NCBI GenBank assembly: GCA_934202525.1
Contig: CAKPYB010000002.1
Span: 85,290-149,289, forward strand
Length of the DNA: 64,000 bases
Origin: an uncultured Prevotella sp.
GTDB lineage: Bacteria > Bacteroidota > Bacteroidia > Bacteroidales > Bacteroidaceae
Reading direction: 5' to 3'
In this document: positions 33,795 through 42,801 of the stretch, in pieces
Position numbering within the stretch: the stretch's first letter is position 1
Layout: each line of letters starts with the position of its first letter
The notes under the pieces: generated by a model
The model's database searches: none
Told to the model about the DNA's origin: nothing
Seen by the model: only the letters and a program-made list of their open reading frames with translations
Position numbers and translations under genes: made by a program

Positions 33795-35543
33795 ATGAAA
33801 CGCTATCAATCTACTCTGACCAAGATGACACGCCCAGTGTGTATAGCACTCGCTGCTTTGCTCATGGTAGGCGTAATGGCATCCTGTTCAGAGAACGAAA
33901 ATACAGAAACAGCTCCAGGCGACAATGCCTATCTGAGCCTCAGTTTCTCTACCGGCACCGGAAACAGTACCAGAGTCGGAGAAACTAGCGGAAAGGCTCT
34001 TGCCGACAATGAGACTGATGCAAATCCTACTCAGGAGAACGACATCCATAATATCAAGGTGTGGGTGTTCAAATCAAATACCGGCGATGAAGCCACTCCT
34101 ATCTCTTATAAAGCAGAGACGCTGAGCGAAGTGAAGAACGGTAAATATACCCTGAACCTCCGATTCCTGAGAAAGATTGGCGGCGAAGAAGTAAAGAAAA
34201 TCGACCTTTATATCCTGGCAAACTCTGAGAGCATCAACATGCTGGAGCAGATGAAAGGCAAAGACCTCCGTTCGGTAACTCGCAAAGATCTGAAAGAAGT
34301 CAGCTTTACCTCACCTTTCGGTATCAATAGCGACGGAACACCAGAAACAAAAGAGGTAACAAAGGAAAAGGGACTCCCTATCTCCCGTGCCATCACACAG
34401 ATTTCTGTAGACAGCCATGTGGCTGATACCGAAGAAGGGGCCCAAGCTAAAGGTATCAGGATTCCTCTGGTTCGCGCCGTTTCGAAACTCCATTTTTACT
34501 TTGCCCGCAAGTCGGGTTCTGAAGCCAATACCAGTCAGGTAAAGGTAACAAGAATAGAGGTAGAAGAGAACACCATTCCTACAGCCAGCTATGTTTTTCC
34601 CGACGAAGCGATATATAACGAGAATGGTTACAACCAGTACGTAACCAGCCAGAAATATAACAGTTCCGGTACAGCTTACGTATCATACGCTCTGAAACTG
34701 GCAGGTGTAGAGAACAAGGATATCAAGGAAGTGGAGGATCCTCAAACATTCATCAAAAAGAGCACTCAGACAGCCCAGGAATATCTGGATGCATTTTACA
34801 AAGCAGACATCCGTTCTCACAATCTCTGTTATCTCCGTGAGACCAACAAAGCCATCCGAGGCACCATCTACTATTCATTAGATGGCGGAGCTACCGAGAA
34901 GAGCGAGACCTTCAATATTCCTTCAGGCGGAAATGCCATCAGAAACAGAGAACTGGTAGTTTACGGTTATTTCCTCAACGGACAGATGGGTAAGCTCACC
35001 GTTACTCCTACTATTCAGGAATGGCAGAATGGAGGAACATTCGATTTTATCGATGCCTCTACCAACGTGGATATCCCTGACGGAGATCAGACCACCTGGG
35101 GCTACAAGGTATATTACGGTTTCCCAAAACGCGGACCGATGATTACGCTCAAGGATATCGATACCAAAGGTAAGCCTTGGATTCTCCAGACAGACAACCC
35201 GATGTTCGGATTCGTACAATGTGATGAGGATGGCAATTATGAGGAAAAAGAACCGGTTTACGATCCAATCATTACAGACAAGAACAATGGAAACAATATA
35301 ATCGGATATACTTATCATATAGATGATTTCATCATCAATGAAAGTGGTGAGAATAAAACACTTTACTTCTATGTCGTGCCAAAGAACAGACTGGATCTGG
35401 CAAAGCCACATAATGTAAAGGCGCAGGTTTTCCTGACCAAATATCCGAACGATAAGTTTATCCTGAATCCAGAACTCCGTTATAAAGGATGTGAAGAGGG
35501 AAAATTCGCCGGTAAGGATATTCACTTTGAACAAGTATTATAA
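33795..35543 (+). CDS. Fimbrillin-family minor subunit lipoprotein
   Basis: 582 residues with lipobox GVMASC (Cys31) followed by SENENTETAPG. NIKVWVFKSNTGDEATPISYKAETL and LDLYILANSES resemble the first sandwich of FimA/Mfa-like proteins; LVRAVSKLHFYFARK is the typical strand of fimbrial minor subunits. The C-terminal half (from about 420) has no recognised domain. I infer a shaft or tip-proximal accessory subunit. 24 bases before the next gene. Confidence 0.75.
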   Translation: MKRYQSTLTKMTRPVCIALAALLMVGVMASCSENENTETAPGDNAYLSLSFSTGTGNSTRVGETSGKALADNETDANPTQENDIHNIKVWVFKSNTGDEATPISYKAETLSEVKNGKYTLNLRFLRKIGGEEVKKIDLYILANSESINMLEQMKGKDLRSVTRKDLKEVSFTSPFGINSDGTPETKEVTKEKGLPISRAITQISVDSHVADTEEGAQAKGIRIPLVRAVSKLHFYFARKSGSEANTSQVKVTRIEVEENTIPTASYVFPDEAIYNENGYNQYVTSQKYNSSGTAYVSYALKLAGVENKDIKEVEDPQTFIKKSTQTAQEYLDAFYKADIRSHNLCYLRETNKAIRGTIYYSLDGGATEKSETFNIPSGGNAIRNRELVVYGYFLNGQMGKLTVTPTIQEWQNGGTFDFIDASTNVDIPDGDQTTWGYKVYYGFPKRGPMITLKDIDTKGKPWILQTDNPMFGFVQCDEDGNYEEKEPVYDPIITDKNNGNNIIGYTYHIDDFIINESGENKTLYFYVVPKNRLDLAKPHNVKAQVFLTKYPNDKFILNPELRYKGCEEGKFAGKDIHFEQVL

Positions 35544-35567
35544 AGACAACAGAAAATAACATTCATC

Positions 35568-37466
35568 ATGAAGAAGTTATATATAGACATAAGATTCATA
35601 AAATGCATCTTGGCTCTTACGGCAGGATGGCTCATGGCAGGATGCTCAGCTGAAGACGAACTGGGAAACGGTTCGGCTGCACAACAGCTGAGCATGACTC
35701 CCATGGTCAACGACCTGCAACAAACTAGAGTAAAAGAAGAGGAGAATCTTAACGAGAAAAATCTGTTATCTCTCGACTTCAAGATGTTCGAAGAACCAAC
35801 ATCCAGCAAACTCAGAATAGACCGTCAGTTCAATACCCCTGTTGAGAACAAAGCAGAGGAACTGGGTTCGGGCAACTGGAAATCGGCACTCCATCTTGAT
35901 GTAGATAATACTTATCCTTACTATGCAGTAGCCAATGCCAAGGGCAAGGACAATCTCAAAGGCAAGAACCTGGCAGAACTCCTTGCCTGCACCCAGCAGG
36001 ATGAAGACATCTGGAAGCCAGCTACCATGGTAAGCGACAAGAAATTCCTGATGAGCAGCCAAGGTGAGTACAAAATCACCCAAGATCCGGAACAGAATAT
36101 TCCGGTAGAACTGGTGAGAGCAGCAGCCAAAATCAAGCTGAACATCTCTTCTACGGTGAAGGACTACAAAATCAAAGAAGTAAAGTGGAAGTTCATCAAT
36201 TATAATACCAATACTGCTATCTTTGCCGGTCAACCTGCTCCCTCCAATATCATAAAAGATAATCAGGAGTATGAAGCTGCGGCAGAGAAAGATGGAAACG
36301 GCAATGATATCTATAAGGTAACTACTTACAGCTATTCCACAACATGGACCGGGAAAGATGATATGCCACAGTTTGTTGCAGATATTACCTTCGAAAGTAC
36401 AGATGCATCAAAGAATACCATTACCAAGAAACTGGTTATTCCTGTCCGTGATCCGCAAGGCGAAAAGAAGCTAGACCGCAACTATATCTATACCGTCAAT
36501 GCCGTTATCAAGTATCTGGATACCAAGACAGATATTGATTACAACGGAAAGGACGACTATCTGAAATGGGCGATTACCAAATGGACGCAAGGTGAAGATA
36601 CCTACGTCAATGCGGATGGTGCAAGCTATCTGGTGGTATCTCCTACTGCCATAGACATCAAAGGTGGTGAAGGCAATGATTTTACAGATTGCACTATGCG
36701 TTGGTTTGCATCTTATGAATGTGATATTGAGAATCCAACTACTTACTATTTTGACAGATATGGCAACAAGCAGTCCGGACAAGATGGACAGATTAAGGCA
36801 AATTTCGAAGAGTCTACAGGAAATCGCTACAGAGGATGGATTGACGTACATTCGGGAGCACCTTCATACTGTACAATTCAATATACTTATTTTGATATCA
36901 AAGTTGATGGCACAGACAAGAAGCAGGAAATTGCTGTAAGAAAGTATCCTTCGGTCTATTCAATGAATGTAAGAAGCGAAGGTACAAATGATTCTGAAGA
37001 GAAGAATCATCTGTACACGATACAGTTTTCCAGCAACAAGTATGCTACAGATTACACCATTGCCAAGCCTGTACTCAACAATGAGAATAAGTCTGCCGAC
37101 AACACCGTTTCTCCTGCTTTCATCCTTGCATCAACCGCAAAGGGTGAAACAAGCGCTAAGGATAATCAGGCAGCAAGAGATTACTGCAAAAAGTATCAGG
37201 AAAAGGCTACGACTTATAAGAATGAGAATCTCGAGCTGAACGGTTGGCGACTTCCTACAAAGGAAGAAATCAACAGAATCTATAAGTTAGGAAACGAAGA
37301 TAAGGCTGTTGGCAAACAACTGCTGAGAGGTGAATACTATTGGACGCTGGATGGAGACAAGACCGAGAGAAACGGCAACAACCCGCAAAGCGGTACCTAC
37401 GTTCGCTGCGTCCACGACCTGACTCAGGGAGAAATAGAACTGATAGAGAAACAAGGTGAAAAGTAA
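35568..37466 (+). CDS. Fimbrial minor subunit lipoprotein with C-terminal DUF1566/lectin-like domain
   Basis: 632 residues; lipobox LMAGC (Cys26) then SAEDELG. The N-terminal half contains the fimbrillin-like pattern PVELVRAAAKIKLNISSTVKDYKIKEVKWKF, resembling DUF4906-type proteins. The last 75 residues (LNGWRLPTKEEINRIYKLGN ... LRGEYYWTLDGD ... GTYVRCVHDL) match the DUF1566/Lcl domain, a C-type-lectin-like fold used for surface recognition. This makes it the best candidate for a tip adhesin. The domain call is by eye. Confidence 0.75.
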   Translation: MKKLYIDIRFIKCILALTAGWLMAGCSAEDELGNGSAAQQLSMTPMVNDLQQTRVKEEENLNEKNLLSLDFKMFEEPTSSKLRIDRQFNTPVENKAEELGSGNWKSALHLDVDNTYPYYAVANAKGKDNLKGKNLAELLACTQQDEDIWKPATMVSDKKFLMSSQGEYKITQDPEQNIPVELVRAAAKIKLNISSTVKDYKIKEVKWKFINYNTNTAIFAGQPAPSNIIKDNQEYEAAAEKDGNGNDIYKVTTYSYSTTWTGKDDMPQFVADITFESTDASKNTITKKLVIPVRDPQGEKKLDRNYIYTVNAVIKYLDTKTDIDYNGKDDYLKWAITKWTQGEDTYVNADGASYLVVSPTAIDIKGGEGNDFTDCTMRWFASYECDIENPTTYYFDRYGNKQSGQDGQIKANFEESTGNRYRGWIDVHSGAPSYCTIQYTYFDIKVDGTDKKQEIAVRKYPSVYSMNVRSEGTNDSEEKNHLYTIQFSSNKYATDYTIAKPVLNNENKSADNTVSPAFILASTAKGETSAKDNQAARDYCKKYQEKATTYKNENLELNGWRLPTKEEINRIYKLGNEDKAVGKQLLRGEYYWTLDGDKTERNGNNPQSGTYVRCVHDLTQGEIELIEKQGEK

Positions 37467-37480
37467 AGAAGGTAAATGAC

Positions 37481-39355
37481 ATGAAACAAATAAAATTATA
37501 TATCGGAATCATGGCAGTCCTGTTAACAGCAATGTTGACAGGCTGCTCTGACTGTATTGCCGACAGCGAACCTTCTAAAGACGAGACAGAAGAAGGTTAC
37601 TACACAGCCAGTTTCAATGTATCCATCCCCAACTTCGAACAGCAGGTAACCCGAAGCATCGTATTCATGAATGAAGGAATTGGGAAAGACTGCATGAAAC
37701 TCTTCTGCTTTGACAATGAAGGTCAGTTTGTAGGTATCGGCAAGGTTACAAAATTTGATGAAATCAAAGGATTCACAAGAGACAATAATGGTACAATTCA
37801 TGATAATGGAGACATTCATCCAGATGGAAGCACAGAACCTCATAATTTCTATGCAACCATACCAAACCAAACTTCCCGTATCCATCTGGTAGCCAACACC
37901 GAAAGCCAATATAAAACCATCAACTGGGACAACCAGGCAAATTGGGTGGGTATGCATGAAAATATGCTCATGACTACATTTGAAACAGAACATGGTGAAA
38001 ACCAGGCTGCCTATATACGCTACTGGGGATATATCAAGAAAGACTCTCCGGAAGAACTGAAAGAGTATCTGAAACCAGATACCAAAAAGAAAGATTATAT
38101 CATTCATCTCATCAGAGACAGAGCGAAGATTTCTGCTGACTGGAGCGATGCGGTAAAGAAAGCAAATCCTGGTATAAAAAACGACTTTATAATGACAGTC
38201 ATCAATGGTGTGGCTTACGGAACGCTGGCTCCCTTCAACAGAGACAGTCTGTTATTCAACCCTACTACAGGAGATGATAAGTGGGTATGGAAGGTAAATT
38301 ATGTTACCCCAGCCATCAACACCCGAAGGCTGAAAGGTGATGTTGGTCAGATGTTCAACCCGACAGCAGCTTTCGAAGAGCATAATTTGCCTACAGATCC
38401 AGCAAAAGTGATTTTGTGGCATGATAATCTCTTTTACCTGATTTACTTACAGGACAGCAACAATAAGCCATACGCCATCAAGCGTAATTATGAATATAAA
38501 ATCATTATTGATAAGCTGGATAAGAGCTATGGCAATTCTAATCCTGAGATAGTATTGAAAAGTGCACCGGCAAACAACCCTTGGATTAGAGTAGAACAGA
38601 TTGTACCGGGCGTTTCTGATGGAAATTACGAACTGGCTATCGTCGGAGGTACTTATAAGTCTGTAAATAAAGGTGAAGATACTGAGCAAACGGTACAGTT
38701 CACTTATAAGGGTAGCGATGCCGATACAAAACTTCCTACCGATTTCGAGGCTTTATGGACCGAGAATCTGGCATACGCAACAGCAGATGCTCCAGTGGTT
38801 ACCAACTATACTTATAATGAAGCATCAAAGACCGGTACCGGTACCATCACCTACAAGCTGGACAAGATAGACAAGACCTGGCGAGAAGGCATCATCCACC
38901 TCATCGACAAGAAACATGGACTCAACAGAAATATCCATCTCTATAGTGTGAGTGAGGCTAGTTATGACTTCCAAAATGCCGATAATATAGGCGCAACATT
39001 GAACAGCGAGGGAGATTTCACAATCACCATTCCTAAGGATTATCCTGACGGACTGCTGCCTGTGAATTTCAAAATCGCATCCAATGATATCAATCCAAAG
39101 GACTGGAAGGTAGAAATAGGTGATACTGAAACCGAAACGGACAACGACTGCAAAACAGGCAGCTGGTTTACCTATAAGGCTGAAGTAATTCAAAGAGGTA
39201 ACGAACAGCAGGAAACTGGCAGAACCTATACATATACCTTTAAGTTGAGGAATGTGCGCAGCAATGCGAAAAAAGGTGATAAGGGATGCTTCTGGCTGAA
39301 GGCTGATAACTTCAACCAAGGAAAGGCCAAGAAGTTTGAATTCACCTATCAGTAG
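37481..39355 (+). CDS. Large fimbrial-locus lipoprotein of unknown domain type
   Basis: 624 residues with lipobox MLTGC (Cys22) and an acidic start SDCIADSEPSKDE. YYTASFNVSIPNFEQQVTRSIVFMNEGIGKDCMKLFCFDNEGQFVGIG recalls the first strands of fimbrillins. Later regions (TGTITYKLDKIDKTWREGIIHLIDKKHGLNRNIHLYSV; RNVRSNAKKGDKGCFWLKADNFN) suggest beta-sandwich domains. It is the last gene of the operon. Role as tip or accessory protein is inferred from position only. Confidence 0.7.
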   Translation: MKQIKLYIGIMAVLLTAMLTGCSDCIADSEPSKDETEEGYYTASFNVSIPNFEQQVTRSIVFMNEGIGKDCMKLFCFDNEGQFVGIGKVTKFDEIKGFTRDNNGTIHDNGDIHPDGSTEPHNFYATIPNQTSRIHLVANTESQYKTINWDNQANWVGMHENMLMTTFETEHGENQAAYIRYWGYIKKDSPEELKEYLKPDTKKKDYIIHLIRDRAKISADWSDAVKKANPGIKNDFIMTVINGVAYGTLAPFNRDSLLFNPTTGDDKWVWKVNYVTPAINTRRLKGDVGQMFNPTAAFEEHNLPTDPAKVILWHDNLFYLIYLQDSNNKPYAIKRNYEYKIIIDKLDKSYGNSNPEIVLKSAPANNPWIRVEQIVPGVSDGNYELAIVGGTYKSVNKGEDTEQTVQFTYKGSDADTKLPTDFEALWTENLAYATADAPVVTNYTYNEASKTGTGTITYKLDKIDKTWREGIIHLIDKKHGLNRNIHLYSVSEASYDFQNADNIGATLNSEGDFTITIPKDYPDGLLPVNFKIASNDINPKDWKVEIGDTETETDNDCKTGSWFTYKAEVIQRGNEQQETGRTYTYTFKLRNVRSNAKKGDKGCFWLKADNFNQGKAKKFEFTYQ

Positions 39356-39513
39356 TAAGTCTTAGAAAAGTTTAGTTCATATATCTGTATCGGGGCGCAT
39401 ATCGTTTCAAAATATAAATGCCCCACAAATATCAATGAAATAGGTAATAAAATAATTATCATTTACTATACAAATAGTATGCGGGAACCAATAAATTAAA
39501 CTAGACTGGTCGT

Positions 39514-39569
39514 TGGAACTGTAGTTGCCGAGGTGATCTCACCTTCTATAGTTCCGCGGCTTTTTTTTA
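39514..39569 (+). terminator. Terminator after the fimbrial operon
   Basis: GGAACTGTAG pairs with CTATAGTTCC, with an inner stem AGGTGA/TCACCT, followed by gcggc and eight T. Confidence 0.75.
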
Positions 39570-39603
39570 TATAAAAAACCTTGCCACTTTCAATTTTATT
39601 TTG

Positions 39604-39611
39604 TAATTTTG
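39604..39611 (+). promoter_or_regulatory. -7 promoter element of the thioredoxin-like gene
   Basis: TAATTTTG, 36 bases before the start. Confidence 0.55.
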
Positions 39612-39646
39612 CACCCGTTAGTAATATCATTAATTCCAATATAAAG

Positions 39647-40444
39647 ATGATGGCAAGATTCATATTCCTCAGTTTCATCATGATGGTTGGCGCCTTAGCT
39701 CCAGCCAAGGCTCAGAACAGTTTTCCATACCCTGCTCTGCCAGACACGCTGCGCAGCGTAGAGCAACGTGCTGCATACCTGAGTGAGCACTATTGGGACA
39801 ACTTCAACTTCGCCGACACCCTGGAACTGGCGAACAAGGAGATGGCAGAACAGGGCTTTGTCAACTTCATCGACATTCTGGCACGTTTCAATCAGGAAAT
39901 AGCCCAGAAGGGTATTGCTTCCTTCACAGCCAAAGCTTACCAGCAGAAGCCATCCAAAGAGAAGTTTGAAAGCCTCATCGAGCATTATTATGAGAACCCT
40001 GAGTCGCCCATGCGCAACGACAGGGTATACGCCCTGTTTCTGGAAGACATGGCTAAATCGCCTTACTTCGATGAAACCGAGAAAGAAAGAATAGGATTTA
40101 AACTGAAACAGGCTAGAAAGAACTTGCCTGGCACACAGGCTACCAACATCAGTTTTATGCTGGAAGACGGTAAGACGCACCAGTTGAGCGATTACCGGGG
40201 AAAGAAAATTATCTTATATTTCTACGATCCAGACTGCGAGAACTGCCACAAGATATCTGCATGGCTCGACAAACAGACAATACCAGCCGGCATCAGCCTG
40301 CTCCACATAGTTGCTGATAACCGATTGAGCACGATTTACGGGCTCAAAGCCATGCCAACCATTTACCTGTTGGATAAAGAGAATAAGGTGATATTGAAAG
40401 ACTGTACACCGGAACAGCTCATGGAAACGTTACGGGGAAAATGA
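39647..40444 (+). CDS. Exported DUF5106/thioredoxin-like protein
   Basis: 265 residues. The signal peptide ends GALAPAKAQ. The N-terminal helical part (about 25-160) resembles the DUF5106 domain paired with thioredoxin folds in Bacteroidota. The C-terminal part has GKKIILYFYDPDCENCHKISAWL, with a CENC redox motif, and the cis-Pro loop AMPTIYLL. A periplasmic thiol oxidoreductase is inferred; it may help fold the disulfides of the surface proteins next door. The start is one of two adjacent ATGs (39647 or 39650); the longer frame to 39581 includes the promoter. Confidence 0.85.
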   Translation: MMARFIFLSFIMMVGALAPAKAQNSFPYPALPDTLRSVEQRAAYLSEHYWDNFNFADTLELANKEMAEQGFVNFIDILARFNQEIAQKGIASFTAKAYQQKPSKEKFESLIEHYYENPESPMRNDRVYALFLEDMAKSPYFDETEKERIGFKLKQARKNLPGTQATNISFMLEDGKTHQLSDYRGKKIILYFYDPDCENCHKISAWLDKQTIPAGISLLHIVADNRLSTIYGLKAMPTIYLLDKENKVILKDCTPEQLMETLRGK

Positions 40445-40621
40445 AAACAGAAAGTAAAACTAGACTGGTCGAAAGAAGCGACATCTGTTATTGAATAAAC
40501 ATATCATTTACTATTAATTGTCTTAACTTCGTATATTATATATCAACATACCATTCATTATAATTGTAACTTCATATCATTTATTATATATCTGAATTGC
40601 ATTCTACTATTAATATGTATC
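40445..40621. repeat. AT-rich repeat cluster
   Basis: aaactagactggtcg at 40457-40471 repeats 39498-39512. tatcatttactat at 40502-40514 repeats 39457-39469. Degenerate copies follow (ataccattcattat, atatcatttattat). Confidence 0.7.
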
Positions 40622-41104
40622 TTAATTAGCTCGGGAAGAGTCATACTTCAACTTGAACTCCTCACGGACGTGATCATTGCGCTTTACAACAACCACATAG
40701 TCACCATCCTTAACTGTTCCTACCTTGGCAACAAGCGTATAATAACCATACTGACCAGACTTTCCATAATCACCTGTTTCGGTAATGATTAACTTTTTGC
40801 CAACCAACTGAGTTGCAAACTTGATATTTGTGCCTTCGTCGAAGATTACATTCTTGTGAGTCAGCATCAACTGACCACCCGGAAGAACCTTGCAGACCAA
40901 CTTCTCATCATTCTCAGCCTTACTGTTAGACTCCTCGCTTACGGCAGAGCCCGCAGTCATGGAATAGCTGAGCAAAGAGAAACCTGACTCATCGGTGGTA
41001 ACGCGACTAACTGTTTCACCCATTTCATCGTCAGATGCACTGCAACTAACAAATCCTATTGTCATCATAGTCATAGCGATGACCATCATAAAATACTTCT
41101 TCAT
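40622..41104 (-). CDS. Unknown lipoprotein (160 aa)
   Basis: No family recognised. Lipobox GFVSC (Cys21) followed by SASDDE, an acidic pattern for surface export. The mature protein is rich in beta-strand-like segments (KLVCKVLPGGQLMLTHKNVIF; YYTLVAKVGTVKDGDYVVVVKR), compatible with one small beta-sandwich domain. It has its own promoter far upstream (41338-41345), giving a leader over 200 bases that contains two tatcatttactat copies. Confidence 0.75.
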   Translation of the reverse strand: MKKYFMMVIAMTMMTIGFVSCSASDDEMGETVSRVTTDESGFSLLSYSMTAGSAVSEESNSKAENDEKLVCKVLPGGQLMLTHKNVIFDEGTNIKFATQLVGKKLIITETGDYGKSGQYGYYTLVAKVGTVKDGDYVVVVKRNDHVREEFKLKYDSSRAN

Positions 41105-41525
41105 AGTTATACCATTTACTAATTGTTTTCATTATCATTTAAACCTGTCATCTTCAGATTCCAGCCTTTCAGCCATTACCATCCGATGCTTTTAAAAACA
41201 AACACCTTTCGGTTTAAATCATCTTTTACAATTACACAAATGATATGTTGGGAGGAGTGATATCATTTACTATTGGTTATCATTTACTATAGGGCTCGTA
41301 CCCCTCTTACATGTTATTTTCTTTCGTTTGAACATTGCAAATATAGAAAAAAAGTCAATAGGATGCAAGTTTTCATGGTTAAATAATGTAAATATATTTA
41401 TGTTATCGTGCACAATACGCCTTGCCTGCTGACAGAATGTATGATTGCAAGAAAAAAGGGGATAAAACAAAAGCGGGAACCCTTTCGGATTCCCGCTCAT
41501 ATCTTTTGTTTTAAAATCTCGAAGA
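41105..41525. other. 421-base spacer with leader repeats, promoter and aldolase terminator
   Basis: The motif tatcatttactat occurs at 41260-41272 and 41279-41291 in the leader of the unknown lipoprotein; the -7 box TATATTTG (minus strand) is at 41338-41345; the fba terminator is at 41471-41512. No gene seen. Confidence 0.6.
41471..41503 (-). terminator. Terminator after fba
   Basis: On the minus strand AGCGGGAA pairs with TTCCCGCT, followed by TTTGTTTT. Confidence 0.8.
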
Positions 41526-42539
41526 TTAGTCGAGGTTAGCCAACTTGTTGTCAGAATGAAGAACATCCTTGATCTTGTGGCTATAGAGGTCAACCATGTA
41601 CTCACGAGCCTTACCGCAGTACTGACGTGGGTCGAAGTACTCTGGGTGCTCAGCCAATGTCTCACGAACACCTGCTGTGAAAGCAAGACGAGAGTCAGAG
41701 TCGATGTTGATCTTGCAAACAGCGCTCTCAGAAGCCTTAGTCAACTGCTCCTCTGGGATACCAACTGCATCTGGCAACTTACCACCGAACTTGTTGATGA
41801 TATCAACATACTCCTGAGGAACTGAAGAAGAACCGTGGAGAACGATAGGGAAACCAGGAAGCTGCTCCTCAACTGCTGCCAATACGTCGAATGCCAATGG
41901 AGGAGGAACGAGGTGACCAGTCTTAGGGTCACGTGTGCACTGCTCTGGCTTGAACTTGTAAGCACCGTGAGAAGTACCGATAGAGATAGCCAATGAATCA
42001 ACACCTGTACGTGTAGCGAAATCAACAACCTCCTCAGGCTTTGTATAGTGAGACTCCTCAGCAACTACGTCATCCTCAACACCAGCGAGGACACCGAGCT
42101 CACCCTCTACAGTTACACCGAACTGATGAGCGTAGTCAACAACCTTCTTTGTCAATGCAATGTTCTCCTCGTATGGAAGTGCAGAACCGTCGATCATTAC
42201 AGAAGAGAAGCCGAAATCTACACAGCTCTTACATGTCTCGAAGCTATCACCGTGATCGAGGTGGAGAACGATCTCAGGATGGTTGCAACCCAACTCCTTA
42301 GCATACTCTACAGCACCCTCTGCCAAGTAACGGAGCAAAGTAGGGTTAGCATACTTACGAGCACCCTTAGATACCTGGAGGATAACTGGTGACTTCAAGT
42401 TTGAAGAAGCCTGGATGATAGCCTGGAGCTGCTCCAAGTTGTTGAAGTTGAAAGCAGGAACGGCCCAACCGCCCTTGATAGCTCTTGCGAACATCTCCTT
42501 AGTGTTCACAAGACCGATTTTCTTGTAATCTACTGCCAT
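41526..42539 (-). CDS. fba: Class II fructose-bisphosphate aldolase
   Basis: Zinc-dependent glycolytic/gluconeogenic enzyme. The 337 residues show the class II motifs LHLDHGDSFETCKSCVDFGFSSVMIDGS (His zinc ligands), VEGELGVLAGVED, DSLAISIGTSHGAYK and IVLHGSSSVPQEYV. The length fits the fructose-bisphosphate (type B-like) subgroup. Single gene with -7 box TAAATTTG (42632-42639) and a terminator. Confidence 0.96.
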   Translation of the reverse strand: MAVDYKKIGLVNTKEMFARAIKGGWAVPAFNFNNLEQLQAIIQASSNLKSPVILQVSKGARKYANPTLLRYLAEGAVEYAKELGCNHPEIVLHLDHGDSFETCKSCVDFGFSSVMIDGSALPYEENIALTKKVVDYAHQFGVTVEGELGVLAGVEDDVVAEESHYTKPEEVVDFATRTGVDSLAISIGTSHGAYKFKPEQCTRDPKTGHLVPPPLAFDVLAAVEEQLPGFPIVLHGSSSVPQEYVDIINKFGGKLPDAVGIPEEQLTKASESAVCKINIDSDSRLAFTAGVRETLAEHPEYFDPRQYCGKAREYMVDLYSHKIKDVLHSDNKLANLD

Positions 42540-42631
42540 AATTTTACTTAATTTATTGTTTAATGAAACATTCTTTTTTTTCTTATATATAATAAGGTGT
42601 AGAACTTATGAGGCTCTTTCCTTACCGAGTG

Positions 42632-42639
42632 CAAATTTA
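42632..42639 (-). promoter_or_regulatory. -7 promoter element of fba
   Basis: The minus strand reads TAAATTTG, about 93 bases before the start. Confidence 0.5.
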
Positions 42640-42801
42640 CCTTTTTCTTTTGAGACAACAAAATGATAATTCGATTTTTCGTGTTGCAATCGAGTTAAAA
42701 AAGTTAATTCCGCACCAATACCCTACAAAACACAAAGCTTTTGCTAAACGCAGTTAGCAATTTAACATCTTTATATTTACATCTTTCTACCCAACCGCCA
42801 G

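Larger units (their letters stand above)
39356..39646. other. Spacer with repeats, terminator and promoter
   Basis: Contains tatcatttactat (39457-39469), aaactagactggtcg (39498-39512), a terminator hairpin (39514-39569) and the -7 box TAATTTTG (39604-39611) of the next gene. No gene seen. Confidence 0.6.
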
